Assembly (NCBI GenBank): GCA_017745075.1 | Contig: JAGIAD010000013.1 | Span: 42,456-106,455 of the forward strand | Origin: Sphingobacteriaceae bacterium | Lineage (GTDB): Bacteria > Bacteroidota > Bacteroidia > Sphingobacteriales > Sphingobacteriaceae | Direction of reading: 5' to 3' | DNA: 64,000 bases | In this document: positions 24,040 through 33,031 of the stretch, piece by piece | Position numbering within the stretch: position 1 is the first letter of the stretch | Layout of the letters: every line of letters starts with the position of its first letter | Made by a program: the position numbers and the translations under genes | The notes under the pieces: model-generated | Told to the model about the DNA's origin: nothing | What the model saw: the letters and a program-made list of their open reading frames with translations, nothing else | Databases searched by the model: none

Positions 24040-24611
24040 TGAAACTTAAAGCATTTTTATATGGTCTGTTTTTGGGGTTGCCTTTGTTTTTGGCTTCATG
24101 TGGAGACGACGATCTAAAAAATGCAAGTTCGGTTTCTATCAATAAAACAATTTTATCGCGCGATAGGACTATAGGTGTTGATATTACTTATAGCGATTCG
24201 GCAAGAGTGAAAGCCAGGGGACTTGCACCGATATTGGATAAAGTGACTCCCACAAACGGCAGTTCCTACCAGGAAATGATTAAAGGCGTAAGCATTGACT
24301 TTTACAACCCCAACGGAACCATTGACGGAAACCTGGTTTGCGATTACGCCATCAGGAAAGACGCTGAGCTTAAAACTGAGTTCAGGAAAAATGTAGTGGT
24401 AAAAAACAGTAAGGGAGATACATTCTCCTCTCAGGAACTGATTTGGGACGAATCAAAAAAATATTTCTATTCCAACCAGCGTGTTTATGTAAAGGGTGCT
24501 GACGGGAGTATTGGAGAAGGCATCAACTTTAAAGCCCCACAGGATTTTAGTACCTACGAAATGGATAGTGGTAATGGGGAGTTGAATATGAAAGAGGGCG
24601 TAGCTCCTTAG
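24039..24611 (+). CDS. lptC: LPS export protein LptC, lipoprotein form
   Basis: 190 residues. The N-terminus ends in a lipobox, LFLASCGDDD (Cys21), so it is a predicted lipoprotein. The body (GVDITYSDSARVKARGLAPI, GVSIDFYNPNG, SQELIWDESKKYFYSNQRVY) matches the periplasmic beta-jellyroll of LptC, which passes LPS from LptB2FG to LptA. E. coli LptC is membrane-anchored by a helix; a lipid anchor is usual in this phylum. It overlaps the upstream barrel gene by 1 base (ATGA type), indicating translational coupling. Confidence 0.85.
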   Translation: MKLKAFLYGLFLGLPLFLASCGDDDLKNASSVSINKTILSRDRTIGVDITYSDSARVKARGLAPILDKVTPTNGSSYQEMIKGVSIDFYNPNGTIDGNLVCDYAIRKDAELKTEFRKNVVVKNSKGDTFSSQELIWDESKKYFYSNQRVYVKGADGSIGEGINFKAPQDFSTYEMDSGNGELNMKEGVAP

Positions 24612-24613
24612 CA

Positions 24614-24753
24614 TGATGTAAAATGGATAGGTGTGAAATGGATAATGTCTTTAAAAATTTATCGAAATTTCTGCAGCTTTAAAGCTAATTTTCCCGGTAA
24701 ATCTCCCATTTTCCATTAGCCATATTACCTGTTACATCCCCTTAATAATTAGG
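24614..24753. repeat. Imperfect intergenic inverted repeat
   Basis: GATGTAA near 24615 and TTACATC near 24735 form the outer ends, with ATGGATA..ATGG / CCATT..CCAT type sequence inside. The arms are degenerate. No gene seen in the 236-base spacer between lptC and the foldase gene. Confidence 0.35.
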
Positions 24754-24847
24754 CGCTTGATAAATAAAATTTTGTGTTTTCTTTTTTAAGGCAAATTTGT
24801 ATCTTGCGCCCTCTTAAAAAAGAACTAAATAAATTTATAATTACAAT

Positions 24848-26932
24848 ATGGGATTAATGACATTTTTGCGTAACCGTGCGGGCTACATTCTGGTCTTCGC
24901 AATCGGTTTTGCAATTGTTGCATTTTTAGTAGGTGATGCAATTAACGTGGGTAAACCTTTTTGGTCGGCAAATCAAAAAGTTGTAGGTTCTATTGATGGT
25001 AAGGACATCAATATTGATGAGTTCGGACCGAAAGTAGATCAAGGTGTAAACCAGATGAAACAACAATATGGCGGTAGTGCTAATGCGCAGATGACCGCTA
25101 TGGCTGTAGATCAGGCATGGAATGCAGAATTGGCCAATGTATTGTTAAACAAAGAATATGACCGTTTAGGTTTAACCGTATCGGAAGATGAGTTGGTAGA
25201 TTTATTACAAGGTCAAAACCCTAGCCCATTAATCAAACAATATTTTTCTAATCCTCAAACCGGACAGTTAGACCGTGTAACCCTGATGAATTTTTTAAAA
25301 TCGAAAGAACCTCAGGCTTTACAGCAATCCGGTCTGTTACAGGAAGAGATTAAGAAACAGGCTTTACAAACCAAATATTCTAACTTAATCCGTAACTCGG
25401 TTTACGTAACTTCATTAGAAGCTACAGATGAATATAACAACCGTAACAAGCTGGCCAACTTTAAATATGTAAGTTTGGATTACGCTTCTATTCCTGATAA
25501 ATCGGTTAAATTAACTGACGCAGATTATTCAGAATATTACGACCAGAACAAAGCACGTTTCAATAACCCACAAGAAACACGCGCTTTCGAATATGTAACG
25601 TTTAATATCAGTCCAACCAAGGCAGATTCGTTAGCGATTAAAGCGCAGGTAGATAAAATTGCTGCTGATTTTAAGGTGGCTAAAAATGACTCGCTTTTCG
25701 CGGCGATCAATTCTGACGTTAAAGTTCCATTTACTTACTTAACCAAGGGTAAATTGGATCCTGCTGTTGATTCGGCAGTATTTGCTTTACCTTCAGGTAG
25801 TTTTTATGGCCCTAAGTTAAGCGGTAGCTCATATAAAATTGTAAAAGTGGTTGCTACCCGTATCTCTCCTGATTCGGTAAAAGCAAGCCATATTCTAATC
25901 GATCCTGCTAAACTAGGCGGTGAAGATAAAGCGGCGAAATTAGCAGATTCGTTAAAAGCGTTAATTTTAAAAGGCGGCAATTTCGCCGAACTGGCTAAAA
26001 ACTACAGTGTAGATGGTTCGAAAGATAAAGGCGGCGAGTTAGGTACTTTTGCACGGGGTACAATGGTTCCTGAATTTGAAAACGCTGCTTTTGATGGTAA
26101 AACCGGAGATATCAAAGTGGTAAAATCTCAGTTTGGTTACCATGTAATTAAAATCGAAAAACAGATCGGTTCTTCTAAAGTAGCTAAATTGGCTTATGTA
26201 GAAAAAGCATTGACCGCAAGTAGCAAAACCCAGGCAGCAGCCTACAAAGCGGCAAGTAATTTCCTTGCTGATGTAAAAGGTAACGATTTCAGTAAACTTG
26301 CAACCCAAAAAGGATTAAAAGTGAGCGTAGCTGATAAGGTAGTCGCCACGCAAGGATTTGCAGCAGGCTTGGATAATCCACGTAAACTGATCCAGGATGC
26401 TTATGCAGCAGATAAAGGTGATGTTTTACCCGAAATTTACACCATGAGCAATGCTTATGTAGTTGCACGTTTAACCAACGTCAGTCCTAAAGGTATTTTA
26501 TCATTGGCCGATGTGAAAAAAGAAATTGAACCGATGGTGCTTAATGCAGTTAAAGCAAAACAGCTGAAAGAAAAATTAGCCGGTGCCGGTAAGGGAAGTA
26601 TCGATCAGGTTGCTGCTAAAGTGGCCCGTCCGGTTAATCCTGTTCAGAATGTTGTATTTGCTAATCCGGTAATTCCAGGTGTTGCACAGGAAAATGCTTT
26701 AGTAGGTAGTGTATTTGGTTCACAGCCAGGTAAAGTATCTGCTCCTGTTCAGGGCGAGCGAGGTGTGTATGTATTTACCGTTGATGGATTTACAAACCCT
26801 GCTCCTATTGCCAACATGTTTAAACAGAAAGAAAGCATGTTGTTGAGCTTAGGTCAGCGTTCATTAGGAGCAGCTTTCCAGACTTTACAGGAAAATGCCA
26901 AGATAAAAGACAATCGTGTGAAATTCTATTAA
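24848..26932 (+). CDS. Membrane-anchored peptidyl-prolyl isomerase (PpiD/SurA-like foldase)
   Basis: 694 residues. One N-terminal membrane helix (about 12-30, GYILVFAIGFAIVAFLVG) anchors a large periplasmic chaperone with a SurA_N-like domain (about 35-220). A parvulin-type PPIase domain follows (about 340-435: ASHILID, GGNFAELAKNYSVDGSKDKG, GELGTFARGTMVPEFENAAF, FGYHVIKIE). It probably assists folding of outer-membrane proteins. Placed downstream of lptC in an envelope cluster but with a 236-base gap and its own terminator, so probably separately transcribed. Confidence 0.9.
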   Translation: MGLMTFLRNRAGYILVFAIGFAIVAFLVGDAINVGKPFWSANQKVVGSIDGKDINIDEFGPKVDQGVNQMKQQYGGSANAQMTAMAVDQAWNAELANVLLNKEYDRLGLTVSEDELVDLLQGQNPSPLIKQYFSNPQTGQLDRVTLMNFLKSKEPQALQQSGLLQEEIKKQALQTKYSNLIRNSVYVTSLEATDEYNNRNKLANFKYVSLDYASIPDKSVKLTDADYSEYYDQNKARFNNPQETRAFEYVTFNISPTKADSLAIKAQVDKIAADFKVAKNDSLFAAINSDVKVPFTYLTKGKLDPAVDSAVFALPSGSFYGPKLSGSSYKIVKVVATRISPDSVKASHILIDPAKLGGEDKAAKLADSLKALILKGGNFAELAKNYSVDGSKDKGGELGTFARGTMVPEFENAAFDGKTGDIKVVKSQFGYHVIKIEKQIGSSKVAKLAYVEKALTASSKTQAAAYKAASNFLADVKGNDFSKLATQKGLKVSVADKVVATQGFAAGLDNPRKLIQDAYAADKGDVLPEIYTMSNAYVVARLTNVSPKGILSLADVKKEIEPMVLNAVKAKQLKEKLAGAGKGSIDQVAAKVARPVNPVQNVVFANPVIPGVAQENALVGSVFGSQPGKVSAPVQGERGVYVFTVDGFTNPAPIANMFKQKESMLLSLGQRSLGAAFQTLQENAKIKDNRVKFY

Positions 26933-26953
26933 TTAGAAAATACGTAATTTTGT

Positions 26954-26989
26954 AACCGTTCTGATCTATCATCAGAACGGTTTTTTTAT
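26954..26989 (+). terminator. Terminator after the foldase gene
   Basis: AACCGTTCTGAT (26954-26965) pairs with ATCAGAACGGTT (26971-26982), followed by a T-run. The DUF2480 gene starts 9 bases after the T-run. Confidence 0.92.
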
Positions 26990-26997
26990 TTTAAGCT

Positions 26998-27513
26998 ATG
27001 GAAATTCAAGAGAACATCGTTAATAAAGTTGCCAATAGCGGGTTAATCACCTTAAACCTCGAAGACTTTTACCACAAAGGCGAGAGAGTAGTGTATGATA
27101 TTGCTGATAATCTTTTTCATGGCTTGATGTTGAGGGAAAAAGATTTCAGGGCTTTTATCAAAGATCACGATTGGGCACAGTATCAGGATAAGAATGTCGC
27201 CATTATCTGCTCTGCCGATGCGATTGTTCCTACCTGGGCTTACATGTTACTGGCGAATAAACTGCAGCCTTATGCCAATGAAGTGGTATTTGGTGGGTTA
27301 GATACTTTAGAAGCGGTATTGTTTACCAAAGCCCTATATAAAGTTAATCCACAGGATTATGCCAATGAGCGTGTGGTGGTAAAAGGATGCGGCGATATTG
27401 AGATGCCTGTTTCTGCTTATGTAGAAATTACCAATCTGCTTACTCCGGTGGTAAAAAGCATTATGTTCGGCGAACCTTGTTCTACCGTACCTGTATATAA
27501 AAGAAAAGATTAA
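26998..27513 (+). CDS. DUF2480 family protein
   Basis: 171 residues with no signal peptide. The sequence around LNLEDFYHKGERVVYDIADN, LMLREKDFRAF and ICSADAIVPTWAYMLLANKL matches DUF2480, a Bacteroidota cytosolic family of unknown function. In related genomes this family often sits near iron-sulfur assembly genes; none are visible here apart from the cysteine-rich DUF3109 gene downstream, so no function is assigned. Confidence 0.8.
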   Translation: MEIQENIVNKVANSGLITLNLEDFYHKGERVVYDIADNLFHGLMLREKDFRAFIKDHDWAQYQDKNVAIICSADAIVPTWAYMLLANKLQPYANEVVFGGLDTLEAVLFTKALYKVNPQDYANERVVVKGCGDIEMPVSAYVEITNLLTPVVKSIMFGEPCSTVPVYKRKD

Positions 27514-27644
27514 ATTTTGGTTTGCTTTTTGTATATCTTCATGGAGGAAAGTATTTTGATTTATTTTAAAGGGAAATTACTTTTCTAAATCGGTTCGTTA
27601 TGCTGGATTTAATTCAGGATCAATTATACCGGTAACACACACAA

Positions 27645-28433
27645 ATGAATACAAAAGCGATGAAAAAATTAATGATCACCCTTGCGGCCGTTTTATGCAG
27701 TCTCTTCACAATGGCTCAGGAGCTTCCCCTGAAGAAAGAAGCTGTGTTTCAGGATGGTGAAGTCTTAAGTTATAAATTGAGGTATGGGTTTATTACAGCG
27801 GCAGAAGCTACCATTAAGGTAACCAATTCTGATTTAAAGTTTGATAACAAGCCTACCTATAAACTTACAGTAGATGCGCAGACTTCAGGTACCTTTGATA
27901 TTTTTTATAAAATAAGGGATCATTACGATTCTTATATCGATAAAGATGATCTTTTGCCTTATTTCTACCAGGAAAATATACGCGAAGCCAGTTATAGAAG
28001 GCAAGATAAGGCGCGTTTTACTCAGGACGCAAAAAAAGTAGTTTCAAATAAGGGGACTTTTACAACACCTACCAATCAGACTTTTGATCTGGTTTCGGCT
28101 TATTACTTTGCCAGGAGCCTCGATATCTCCAAAATTAAAGTAGGCGATAAGTTTAAACTCAACTATTTCCTGGGAGACGAAATTTCAGCACTGGAAGTCG
28201 AATATATAGGAAAAGAGACCATTAAAAGTAAACTGGGTAATATCCGTTGTTTAAAATTTAGTCCCTCTATTAAACCGGGCAGGATTTTTAAAAAAGACAG
28301 CAGGTTGTATCTTTGGGTAACCGACGATGGGAACAGGGTGCCGGTAAAAGCACAGGTAGAAATATTGGTTGGTGCGGTAACGATGGAATTAAAATCTGCC
28401 GATGGACTGAAATATGCTTTAGCAAAAGAATAA
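27645..28433 (+). CDS. DUF3108 family exported protein
   Basis: 262 residues, with a signal peptide (MKKLMITLAAVLCSLFTMAQ) that would start at the internal ATG 27660; both starts are in frame and the shorter one gives a more typical signal. The body (FQDGEVLSYKLRYGFITAAE, YKIRDHYDSYID, LPYFYQENIREASYRR) matches DUF3108, a periplasmic beta-rich family of unknown role. Its stop codon overlaps the DUF3109 start (TAATG). Confidence 0.82.
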   Translation: MNTKAMKKLMITLAAVLCSLFTMAQELPLKKEAVFQDGEVLSYKLRYGFITAAEATIKVTNSDLKFDNKPTYKLTVDAQTSGTFDIFYKIRDHYDSYIDKDDLLPYFYQENIREASYRRQDKARFTQDAKKVVSNKGTFTTPTNQTFDLVSAYYFARSLDISKIKVGDKFKLNYFLGDEISALEVEYIGKETIKSKLGNIRCLKFSPSIKPGRIFKKDSRLYLWVTDDGNRVPVKAQVEILVGAVTMELKSADGLKYALAKE

Positions 28434-28999
28434 TGATGATAGAAGTAGAACAGGTGCTGGTGCACGAAGACGTATTGAAAGAGAACTTTGTTTGTAATTT
28501 AAGCAAATGTAAAGGGATCTGTTGTGTTGAAGGTGATTCAGGAGCACCCTTAGATAATGAGGAAAAAGCCATCCTGGAAGAAGTTTATCCGAAAATCAAA
28601 CACCTGTTAAACGAAAAAGGCATTAAAGCGATTGAAGAACAGGGCGTTTATGTGGTTGATGAAGATGGAGACCTGACTACCCCTTGTGTCGATAAAAATA
28701 AAGAATGTGCTTATGTACTGTTTGAAGGTGGTATTACCAAGTGTGCAATTGAGAAAGCATATGAACAAGGAATAGTTGATTGGCAAAAGCCAATTTCCTG
28801 CCACCTCTACCCCATCCGGATTACCAAATACCCTGAATTTGATGTGTTAAATTACGACCGCTGGCATATCTGCCACGATGCCTGTACCTTTGGCCGAGAA
28901 CTTAAAGTTCCTGTATATAGCTTTTTAAAGGGACCGCTGATCCGTAAATATGGCGAGGAATGGTATAAAGAATTGGAAAGTACTGTAGCGGCAATGTAG
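28433..28999 (+). CDS. DUF3109 family cysteine-rich protein
   Basis: 188 residues from the ATG at 28433, which overlaps the preceding stop. A longer frame upstream overlaps DUF3108 out of frame and is not supported. The N-terminus carries CNLSKCKGICCVEGD (about 21-35), and further cysteines are spaced along the protein (CVDKNKEC, CAIEK, CHLYP, CHDAC), consistent with a metal or iron-sulfur cluster binding family. Function unknown, cytosolic. Expression is coupled to the DUF3108 gene. Confidence 0.82.
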   Translation: MMIEVEQVLVHEDVLKENFVCNLSKCKGICCVEGDSGAPLDNEEKAILEEVYPKIKHLLNEKGIKAIEEQGVYVVDEDGDLTTPCVDKNKECAYVLFEGGITKCAIEKAYEQGIVDWQKPISCHLYPIRITKYPEFDVLNYDRWHICHDACTFGRELKVPVYSFLKGPLIRKYGEEWYKELESTVAAM

Positions 29000-29201
29000 A
29001 AAGTTTCTTAATGCATCTTCTATAAATAATGGACTTTATCTACTAAAGCCATTCACTCGTCTATTTTATAAGTCGGTATTCACATAATAATTGATTAATT
29101 CCTTCTAAATTATTTTATTCAGTTTTGGCTTATGTCAAAATTAAGTTGTTTTTTGCCGAAATCTAGTTTACTTTAGCGGAATTGAAAATCATTTAATAAC
29201 T

Positions 29202-30254
29202 GTGAAAAAAATCTTAATCACTGGTGGTGCAGGCTTTATTGGCTCCCATGTAGTTCGTCGTTTTGTTAATAACTATCCTCAATACGAGATCGTCAATTTA
29301 GATAAACTTACTTACGCAGGTAATCTGGCTAACTTAACCGATATCGAAAATAAACCGAATTATAGATTTGTAAAAGAAGATATTACCGATGCAAAAGCAA
29401 TTGATGAACTTTTCAAAACCGAAAATTTTGATGCGGTAATCCACTTGGCTGCAGAAAGTCATGTAGACCGTTCTATTTCGGATCCAACGGCTTTTGTAAT
29501 GACAAATGTAATTGGCACGGTAAATTTATTAAATGCGGCCAGAACTTACTGGAAAGGGAGTTACGATCAGAAACGTTTCTATCATGTAAGTACTGATGAA
29601 GTATATGGCGCGTTAGGTGAAGAAGGAATGTTTACTGAAACCACGGCTTACGATCCACATAGCCCTTATTCTGCTTCGAAAGCCAGTTCTGATCATTTCG
29701 TGCGTGCTTACCACGATACTTATGGTATGGACTGCGTAATTTCTAACTGTTCGAACAATTATGGCTCACACCATTTTCCTGAGAAACTGATCCCGTTGGC
29801 CATTAATAATATTAAAAATAACAAACCTGTACCTGTTTATGGTAAGGGCGAAAATGTGCGCGACTGGTTATGGGTTGAAGACCATGCCCGTGCTATTGAT
29901 GTGATTTTTCATAACTCAAAAACTGGCGATACCTATAACATTGGCGGCCATAACGAATGGAAAAATATTGATCTGATCAATTTACTTTGTACCATTATGG
30001 ATCAAAAATTGGGTCGCGAAGCTGGAGAGTCAGCTAAACTGATTACCTATGTTACTGATCGCGCTGGACATGATTTACGTTATGCCATTGATTCTACCAA
30101 ACTGCAAAAAGAATTAAACTGGGTTCCTAGTCTGCAATTTGAGGAGGGTTTAGCCAAAACGGTTGATTGGTACCTGCAAAATGAAGACTGGTTAAATAAT
30201 GTAACCTCAGGTAATTATCAGTCTTATTACGAACAACAGTACAACAACAAATAA
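29202..30254 (+). CDS. rfbB: dTDP-glucose 4,6-dehydratase
   Basis: 350 residues from a GTG start at 29202, which places MKKILITGGAGFIGSHVVRR at the N-terminus as expected for RmlB. It carries GGAGFIGS (8-15), STDEVYGALG with the catalytic Asp-Glu pair, and SPYSASKAS with the Tyr-Lys pair. It converts dTDP-glucose to dTDP-4-keto-6-deoxyglucose. This feeds rhamnose synthesis through rfbC and rfbD and, in this window, probably also the amino-sugar cassette starting at 40164. The stop overlaps the rfbC start by one base. Confidence 0.97.
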   Translation: MKKILITGGAGFIGSHVVRRFVNNYPQYEIVNLDKLTYAGNLANLTDIENKPNYRFVKEDITDAKAIDELFKTENFDAVIHLAAESHVDRSISDPTAFVMTNVIGTVNLLNAARTYWKGSYDQKRFYHVSTDEVYGALGEEGMFTETTAYDPHSPYSASKASSDHFVRAYHDTYGMDCVISNCSNNYGSHHFPEKLIPLAINNIKNNKPVPVYGKGENVRDWLWVEDHARAIDVIFHNSKTGDTYNIGGHNEWKNIDLINLLCTIMDQKLGREAGESAKLITYVTDRAGHDLRYAIDSTKLQKELNWVPSLQFEEGLAKTVDWYLQNEDWLNNVTSGNYQSYYEQQYNNK

Positions 30255-30814
30255 TGGAAATCGAACAAACGGGATTAAAAGACTGCTTGATTATTAAACC
30301 GAGGGTATTTGAAGATCCAAGAGGCTATTTCTTCGAAAGTTTCAATCAAAATACTTTTGAGGAGAAGACAGGCTTATCAGGAAGGTTCGTTCAGGATAAC
30401 CAATCTTATTCTTCTTACGGTGTAATCCGCGGGCTACATGCTCAAACGGGTGAATTTGCACAGGCCAAATTGCTGCGTGTAACCAAAGGCGAGGTATTGG
30501 ATGTTGCTGTAGATGTGCGTCCGGGCTCACCAACATATGGCAAATACATTGCAGTGCGTTTAAGTGCCGAGAATAAATTACAGCTTTATATTCCACGGGG
30601 TTTTGTACACGGTTTTTCGGTATTAAGCGAAACCGCAGAGTTTTTATATAAATGCGATAATTTTTTCAATAAAGCCTCTGAAACAGGTGTGATTTATAAT
30701 GATAAGGATCTGAATATCGATTGGTTGATCCCGGAAAAAGATCAGGCTGTTTCTGATAAAGACCTGCTTTTAAAACCATTTGCCGAACTAAAGCATATAT
30801 GGGTAAAATATTAG
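30254..30814 (+). CDS. rfbC: dTDP-4-dehydrorhamnose 3,5-epimerase
   Basis: 186 residues, the typical RmlC length. The cupin-like core shows RGLHAQTGEFAQAKLLRVTK (catalytic His in RGLHAQ) and the YIPRGFVHGFSVLSETAEFLYK segment. It epimerises C3 and C5 of dTDP-4-keto-6-deoxyglucose. Overlaps rfbB by 1 base and rfbD by 16 bases, so the three are co-translated. Confidence 0.97.
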   Translation: MEIEQTGLKDCLIIKPRVFEDPRGYFFESFNQNTFEEKTGLSGRFVQDNQSYSSYGVIRGLHAQTGEFAQAKLLRVTKGEVLDVAVDVRPGSPTYGKYIAVRLSAENKLQLYIPRGFVHGFSVLSETAEFLYKCDNFFNKASETGVIYNDKDLNIDWLIPEKDQAVSDKDLLLKPFAELKHIWVKY

Positions 30815-31659
30815 TAATTGGAGCTGGAGGACAGTTAGGCCAGTGTTTAAAAGTAGTTGCGGAGCGAAGAGAAATTACTGAAATAATTTTTCCAGCCGAG
30901 CAGGATGCCAACATTTTGAACGAAAGTGGTTTAAATGAACTTTTAGCCAAAGAAAAACCTGCTTATGTGATCAACTGTGCAGCCTACACGGCTGTTGATA
31001 AAGCAGAAGATGAGATTGAGTTGGCTAAAGCCATTAATGAAACTGGTGCAGCTTATCTTGCTTCTGCCTGTTTAGCAAATAATGCAACTTTAGTTCATAT
31101 TTCTACAGATTTCGTTTTCGAAGGAAATGCAGTTAAATTGCTTAAAGAAGACGATGAAGCCAAACCCATCAATGTTTACGGTGTAACTAAATTGGACGGC
31201 GAAAAGGCGGTTGCCTCAATACTACCAGCTCATTTTATCATCCGTACCAGTTGGTTATATTCAGAATATGCCAACAATTTCGTAAAAACGATGCTGAAAT
31301 TGGGGGCAGAACGTGATGAATTGAATATTATTGCCGATCAGGTAGGTACGCCAACTTATGCCATTGATCTTGCTAATGCTATTTTTGACATCATCGCTTC
31401 TTCATCAAGGGCGTATGGTATTTATCATTACAGTAACGAAGGTGTAACCTCCTGGTTCGATTTCGCAAAAGCCATTTTTGACATCAGCGAAACAAGGGTT
31501 AAGGCAAATCCTATTCCGGGATCTGCTTATCCAACCAAAGCTACCCGCCCGGCATTTTCTGTAATGGATAAAACCAAGATTAAAGAAACGTTTAATATCC
31601 AAATTCCGTACTGGAGAAATAGCCTGGTGGAATGTATAAAACAAATTAAAATACAATAA
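30799..31659 (+). CDS. rfbD: dTDP-4-dehydrorhamnose reductase
   Basis: 286 residues with the SDR nucleotide-binding motif GAGGQLG (8-14), VINCAAYTAVDKAEDE, STDFVFEG and VYGVTKLDGE with the catalytic Tyr-Lys pair. It reduces the 4-keto group to give dTDP-L-rhamnose. It overlaps the end of rfbC. The rfbA gene follows after an 85-base spacer made mostly of a low-complexity ATGACTAATG-like repeat. Confidence 0.95.
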   Translation: MGKILVIGAGGQLGQCLKVVAERREITEIIFPAEQDANILNESGLNELLAKEKPAYVINCAAYTAVDKAEDEIELAKAINETGAAYLASACLANNATLVHISTDFVFEGNAVKLLKEDDEAKPINVYGVTKLDGEKAVASILPAHFIIRTSWLYSEYANNFVKTMLKLGAERDELNIIADQVGTPTYAIDLANAIFDIIASSSRAYGIYHYSNEGVTSWFDFAKAIFDISETRVKANPIPGSAYPTKATRPAFSVMDKTKIKETFNIQIPYWRNSLVECIKQIKIQ

Positions 31660-31679
31660 ATAGGAATCATTATTTCATT

Positions 31680-31744
31680 TAGGTCTGTCACTATCAATGA
31701 CTAATGATCAATGAACCAATGACTAATAAACTAATGACTAAAAT
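31680..31744. repeat. Low-complexity ATGACTAATG-type repeat
   Basis: Imperfect copies of 'caatgactaa' / 'ctaatgacta' fill most of the rfbD-rfbA spacer. No coding content. Confidence 0.6.
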
Positions 31745-32605
31745 ATGAAAGGTATAATCTTAGCTGGTGGTAGCGGAACGCGTTTACATCCCTTAACTCT
31801 TGCCTGTAGCAAGCAAATGATGCCGGTTTACGACAAACCAATGATTTATTACCCTTTATCTACGTTGATGTTAGCAGGGATAAAAGAAATCCTGATTATC
31901 TCTACCCCACACGATCTTCCTAATTTCGAGAAACTATTAGGAAATGGAGCTTCATTAGGCTGTAAATTTAGCTATGCTGTTCAGGCAGAACCCAATGGAT
32001 TAGCACAGGCTTTCGTAATTGGTGAAGAATTTATTGGTCAAGATAAAGTTGCCCTGGTATTGGGCGATAATATTTTTCATGGTGATGGTATGGCAAAATT
32101 ATTACAGGCCAGTTCTGATCCGGATGGCGGTGTGGTATTTGCTTACCAGGTGTCAGATCCTGAGCGTTACGGCGTTGTAGAATTTGACGCTGATAAAAAA
32201 GCCATTTCTATTGAAGAAAAACCGACAAATCCAAAATCAGACTATGCTGTGCCCGGATTATATTTTTATGATAATGAGGTAGTCGAAATTGCCAAGAACA
32301 TTAAACCTTCTCCCCGTGGAGAATATGAAATTACCGACGTAAACCGCATTTATTTAGAGCGTGGTAAGTTGAAGGTTGGTGTATTGAGCCGTGGTACTGC
32401 CTGGTTAGATACGGGAACCTTTACTTCTCTCATGCAGGCCGGACAATTTGTACAGATCATAGAAGAGCGTCAGGGCTTAAAAATAGGTTGCATAGAAGAG
32501 ATTGCTTACCGTATGGGTTTTATCGATGCAGAACAGCTTAGGGCTATTGCCACACCTCTGGTTAAAAGCGGCTATGGTAGTTACCTGTTGAAACAGATTA
32601 AGTGA
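31745..32605 (+). CDS. rfbA: Glucose-1-phosphate thymidylyltransferase
   Basis: 286 residues with the nucleotidyltransferase motif LAGGSGTRLHPLT (6-18) and the RmlA features KQMMPVYDKPMIYYPLSTLM, LVLGDNIFHG and GTAWLDTGT. It makes dTDP-glucose from glucose-1-phosphate and dTTP and is the entry point of the rhamnose pathway. The order here is B-C-D-A. A terminator at 32641-32686 closes the operon. Confidence 0.97.
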   Translation: MKGIILAGGSGTRLHPLTLACSKQMMPVYDKPMIYYPLSTLMLAGIKEILIISTPHDLPNFEKLLGNGASLGCKFSYAVQAEPNGLAQAFVIGEEFIGQDKVALVLGDNIFHGDGMAKLLQASSDPDGGVVFAYQVSDPERYGVVEFDADKKAISIEEKPTNPKSDYAVPGLYFYDNEVVEIAKNIKPSPRGEYEITDVNRIYLERGKLKVGVLSRGTAWLDTGTFTSLMQAGQFVQIIEERQGLKIGCIEEIAYRMGFIDAEQLRAIATPLVKSGYGSYLLKQIK

Positions 32606-32640
32606 GGAGTTTTAGTATTCTTTAATATACTCGTAATTCT

Positions 32641-32686
32641 AAATCACCGATTGATGCCAGGGTATTGATCGGTGATTTACTTTTTA
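32641..32686 (+). terminator. Terminator after rfbA
   Basis: AAATCACCGAT (32641-32651) pairs with ATCGGTGATTT (32668-32678), followed by ACTTTTTAG. The loop is 16 bases. Confidence 0.75.
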
Positions 32687-32730
32687 GTGCGTTATCGGCC
32701 TTAGGTGTAATTTAATTCTCCTCAAAGTAT

Positions 32731-32815
32731 CGTCATTTCGAGCGGAGTGCAACGTAGTCGAGGAATCTAACTAGCATAGATCTCTCCATTTCGCTGCGCT
32801 TAAGTCGAGATGACG
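32731..32815. repeat. 85-bp palindromic intergenic repeat (CGTCATTTCGAG ends)
   Basis: CGTCATTTCGAG (32731-32742) faces GTCGAGATGACG (32804-32815), complementary with two differences. The centre includes GTGCAACGTAGTCGAGGAAT and TTTCGCTGCGCTTAAG. Related to 17800-17879 and 54885-54919. Confidence 0.7.
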
Positions 32816-33031
32816 ACCTTTTATTGCTTTCCCAACGAAAGATCTTTACAGAAGTATCTGAAATTTTTACCATCTAAGAAATGTAAGTTCATCTAAGCAC
32901 TAATTGTTCCCAACTTTATGTACTTCGTGCTTTTTCCTCTGTGAACTCTGTGGTTAAAAGTGAACATTGAATCAGGTAACAATTAAAGCTTTACTGATTT
33001 ATCTTATCTTTGGCCAATTACCGAAAGAAAA

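Larger units (their letters stand above)
32606..33031. other. Intergenic region with terminator, palindromic repeat and promoter box
   Basis: 426 bases without a gene. It contains the rfbA terminator, the inverted repeat at 32731-32815, and a stretch CTTCGTGCTTTTTCCTCTGT followed by GTGGTTAAAA at about 32923-32958 that resembles a dispersed intergenic repeat of this phylum. TATCTTTG at 33005-33012 is a possible -7 box for the dehydrogenase gene. Confidence 0.65.

Noticed and set aside
28313..28432. Upstream extension of the DUF3109 gene
   Set aside because: It overlaps DUF3108 in another frame; the ATG at 28433 overlapping the stop codon gives the family N-terminus.
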